Of a DNA stretch of 24,076 bases, positions 23,633 through 24,076 are shown in pieces. A program made the position numbers and the translations under genes. Positions within the stretch are counted from its first letter, which is position 1; every line of letters starts with the position of its first letter. The notes beneath the pieces were generated by a model. It was not told the origin of the DNA and made no database searches. It saw only the letters and a program-made list of their open reading frames with translations. The DNA is from a virus, in IMG/VR virus record IMGVR_UViG_3300008220_000074, positions 1 through 24,076 of that record. One strand, written 5' to 3'.

Positions 23633-23861
23633 CACGGGACTCCTCTCTGAACCTATGCCACGCTGCTCCTCTTGGATAGCCTGGTTCCTCATAACCTGGG
23701 CACATTAGGCAAACTTCCCGTCGTGAGCAACAATTATACATGTTATGAAATTTGCGAGTGTAAATGGGCTGGCCGAGAACACGGGCCGCGATAAAGCGAT
23801 GCCGTGGTACGAATGTGTAACTTCTATCTTCCAGGCGAGACAGGATGAACCGCTCCAACAC
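23625..23861 (-). CDS. Unknown 78-aa protein with Cys residues
   Basis: The frame starts at GTG 23861, 13 bases after the methyltransferase stop, and ends in the start of the zinc-ribbon gene (8-bp overlap). The N-terminal half is basic (LERFILSRLEDRSYTFVPRH); the middle contains CC and CLMC seven residues apart (residues 44-45 and 51-54), which could bind zinc. The end is charged. A TTG just after the GTG is an alternative start. The ribosome site is weak (GGGA). No family is recognised. Confidence 0.5.
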   Translation of the reverse strand: MLERFILSRLEDRSYTFVPRHRFIAARVLGQPIYTRKFHNMYNCCSRREVCLMCPGYEEPGYPRGAAWHRFREESRDD

Positions 23862-23874
23862 AGTCCCTGTGTAA

Positions 23875-24076
23875 TTAGCGCGTCCCGCCCTGGACAGGCT
23901 GAGTCATGGAGAATAGTTCGTGACTATGAGTTCGCTTACTGCCCCCCTTATGCCATATCGGGCCGGTGTAGAGACTACGAATTAGAGGTGTGTCAGAGTT
24001 GGAGAGCATGACATTAATGCCTTGTCGATGTAGTTTGAGGGCGAAGTCCCGCAGCCGCTCTTGTTCTCTTTCACCG
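23875..24076 (-). CDS. D12-class adenine DNA methyltransferase, C-terminal fragment (partial at window end)
   Basis: The frame is open to the window edge and ends in TAA at 23877-23875, giving 66 residues. The fragment starts ERLRDFALKLHRQGINVML and has SNSDTPLIRSLYTGP, a block typical of the end of Dam-type (D12 class) N6-adenine methyltransferases, where it follows the catalytic DPPY motif and a 'rLa..l..l' helix. A short conserved-type tail (THSHELFSMTQP) follows. The enzyme would methylate adenine in a set target, for host-nuclease protection or control. The catalytic motif lies outside the window. The target is unknown; GATC is not rare in this window. Confidence 0.8.
   Translation of the reverse strand, partial: GEREQERLRDFALKLHRQGINVMLSNSDTPLIRSLYTGPIWHKGGSKRTHSHELFSMTQPVQGGTR

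Noticed and set aside
1-24076. CRISPR array, tRNA genes, insertion sequences, integrase or attachment sites
   Set aside because: No spaced direct repeats, cloverleaf sequence, transposase or integrase motif was seen on either strand.

Overview
The window reads as part of the genome of a tailed double-stranded DNA bacteriophage (Caudoviricetes), probably from an uncultivated bacterial host. No host gene, integrase, tRNA or rRNA gene was recognised. Two promoters match the bacterial sigma-70 consensus very closely, so early or middle transcription probably uses the host RNA polymerase. The host group cannot be named from the sequence.

Plus strand, 1-17519: virion module. It opens with the C-terminal end of the large terminase, then the portal, a 581-aa unknown protein and a 1604-aa protein. 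A strong promoter (8613-8641) overlaps the stop codon of the 1604-aa gene and drives scaffold, major capsid protein, a two-domain decoration-like protein, an 87-aa protein, a 754-aa fibre-like protein, a 107-aa protein, a 53-aa membrane protein, a 437-aa head-tail adaptor-like protein with an inserted carbohydrate-binding-like domain, a 76-aa protein and a 654-aa Asp-box/propeller-like tail protein. No tape measure, tail tube or sheath gene is seen, so a short-tailed (podovirus-type) virion is likely. The 1604-aa protein is then a candidate internal/ejection protein.

Minus strand, 24076-17455: replication and nucleotide module in a very compressed operon. In order of transcription: end of a D12-class adenine methyltransferase, a Cys-containing 78-aa protein, a 37-aa zinc ribbon, a basic protein with a sigma-region-2-like C-terminus, a 32-aa single-pass membrane microprotein, an ERCC4/XPF-type nuclease with helix-hairpin-helix motifs, a family A DNA polymerase fused to an N-terminal uracil-DNA-glycosylase-superfamily domain, a 94-aa protein, a 40-aa zinc knuckle, a calcineurin-like phosphoesterase, three small proteins of unknown function, a 57-aa CxxC protein and a nucleoside 2-deoxyribosyltransferase-like protein. 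Every junction from the 78-aa gene downward overlaps. A perfect-consensus promoter (20029-20057) inside the polymerase gene can transcribe the downstream half separately.

The two modules converge and overlap tail to tail by 65 bp (17455-17519) with no visible terminator. The most unusual points are the polymerase (UDG-like fusion without Fe-S ligands, Leu at the 762-equivalent position, Tyr at the 754-equivalent position), the internal perfect promoter, several microproteins of 32-57 residues, a 143-bp two-frame overlap, and an excess of the palindrome CTCGAG.
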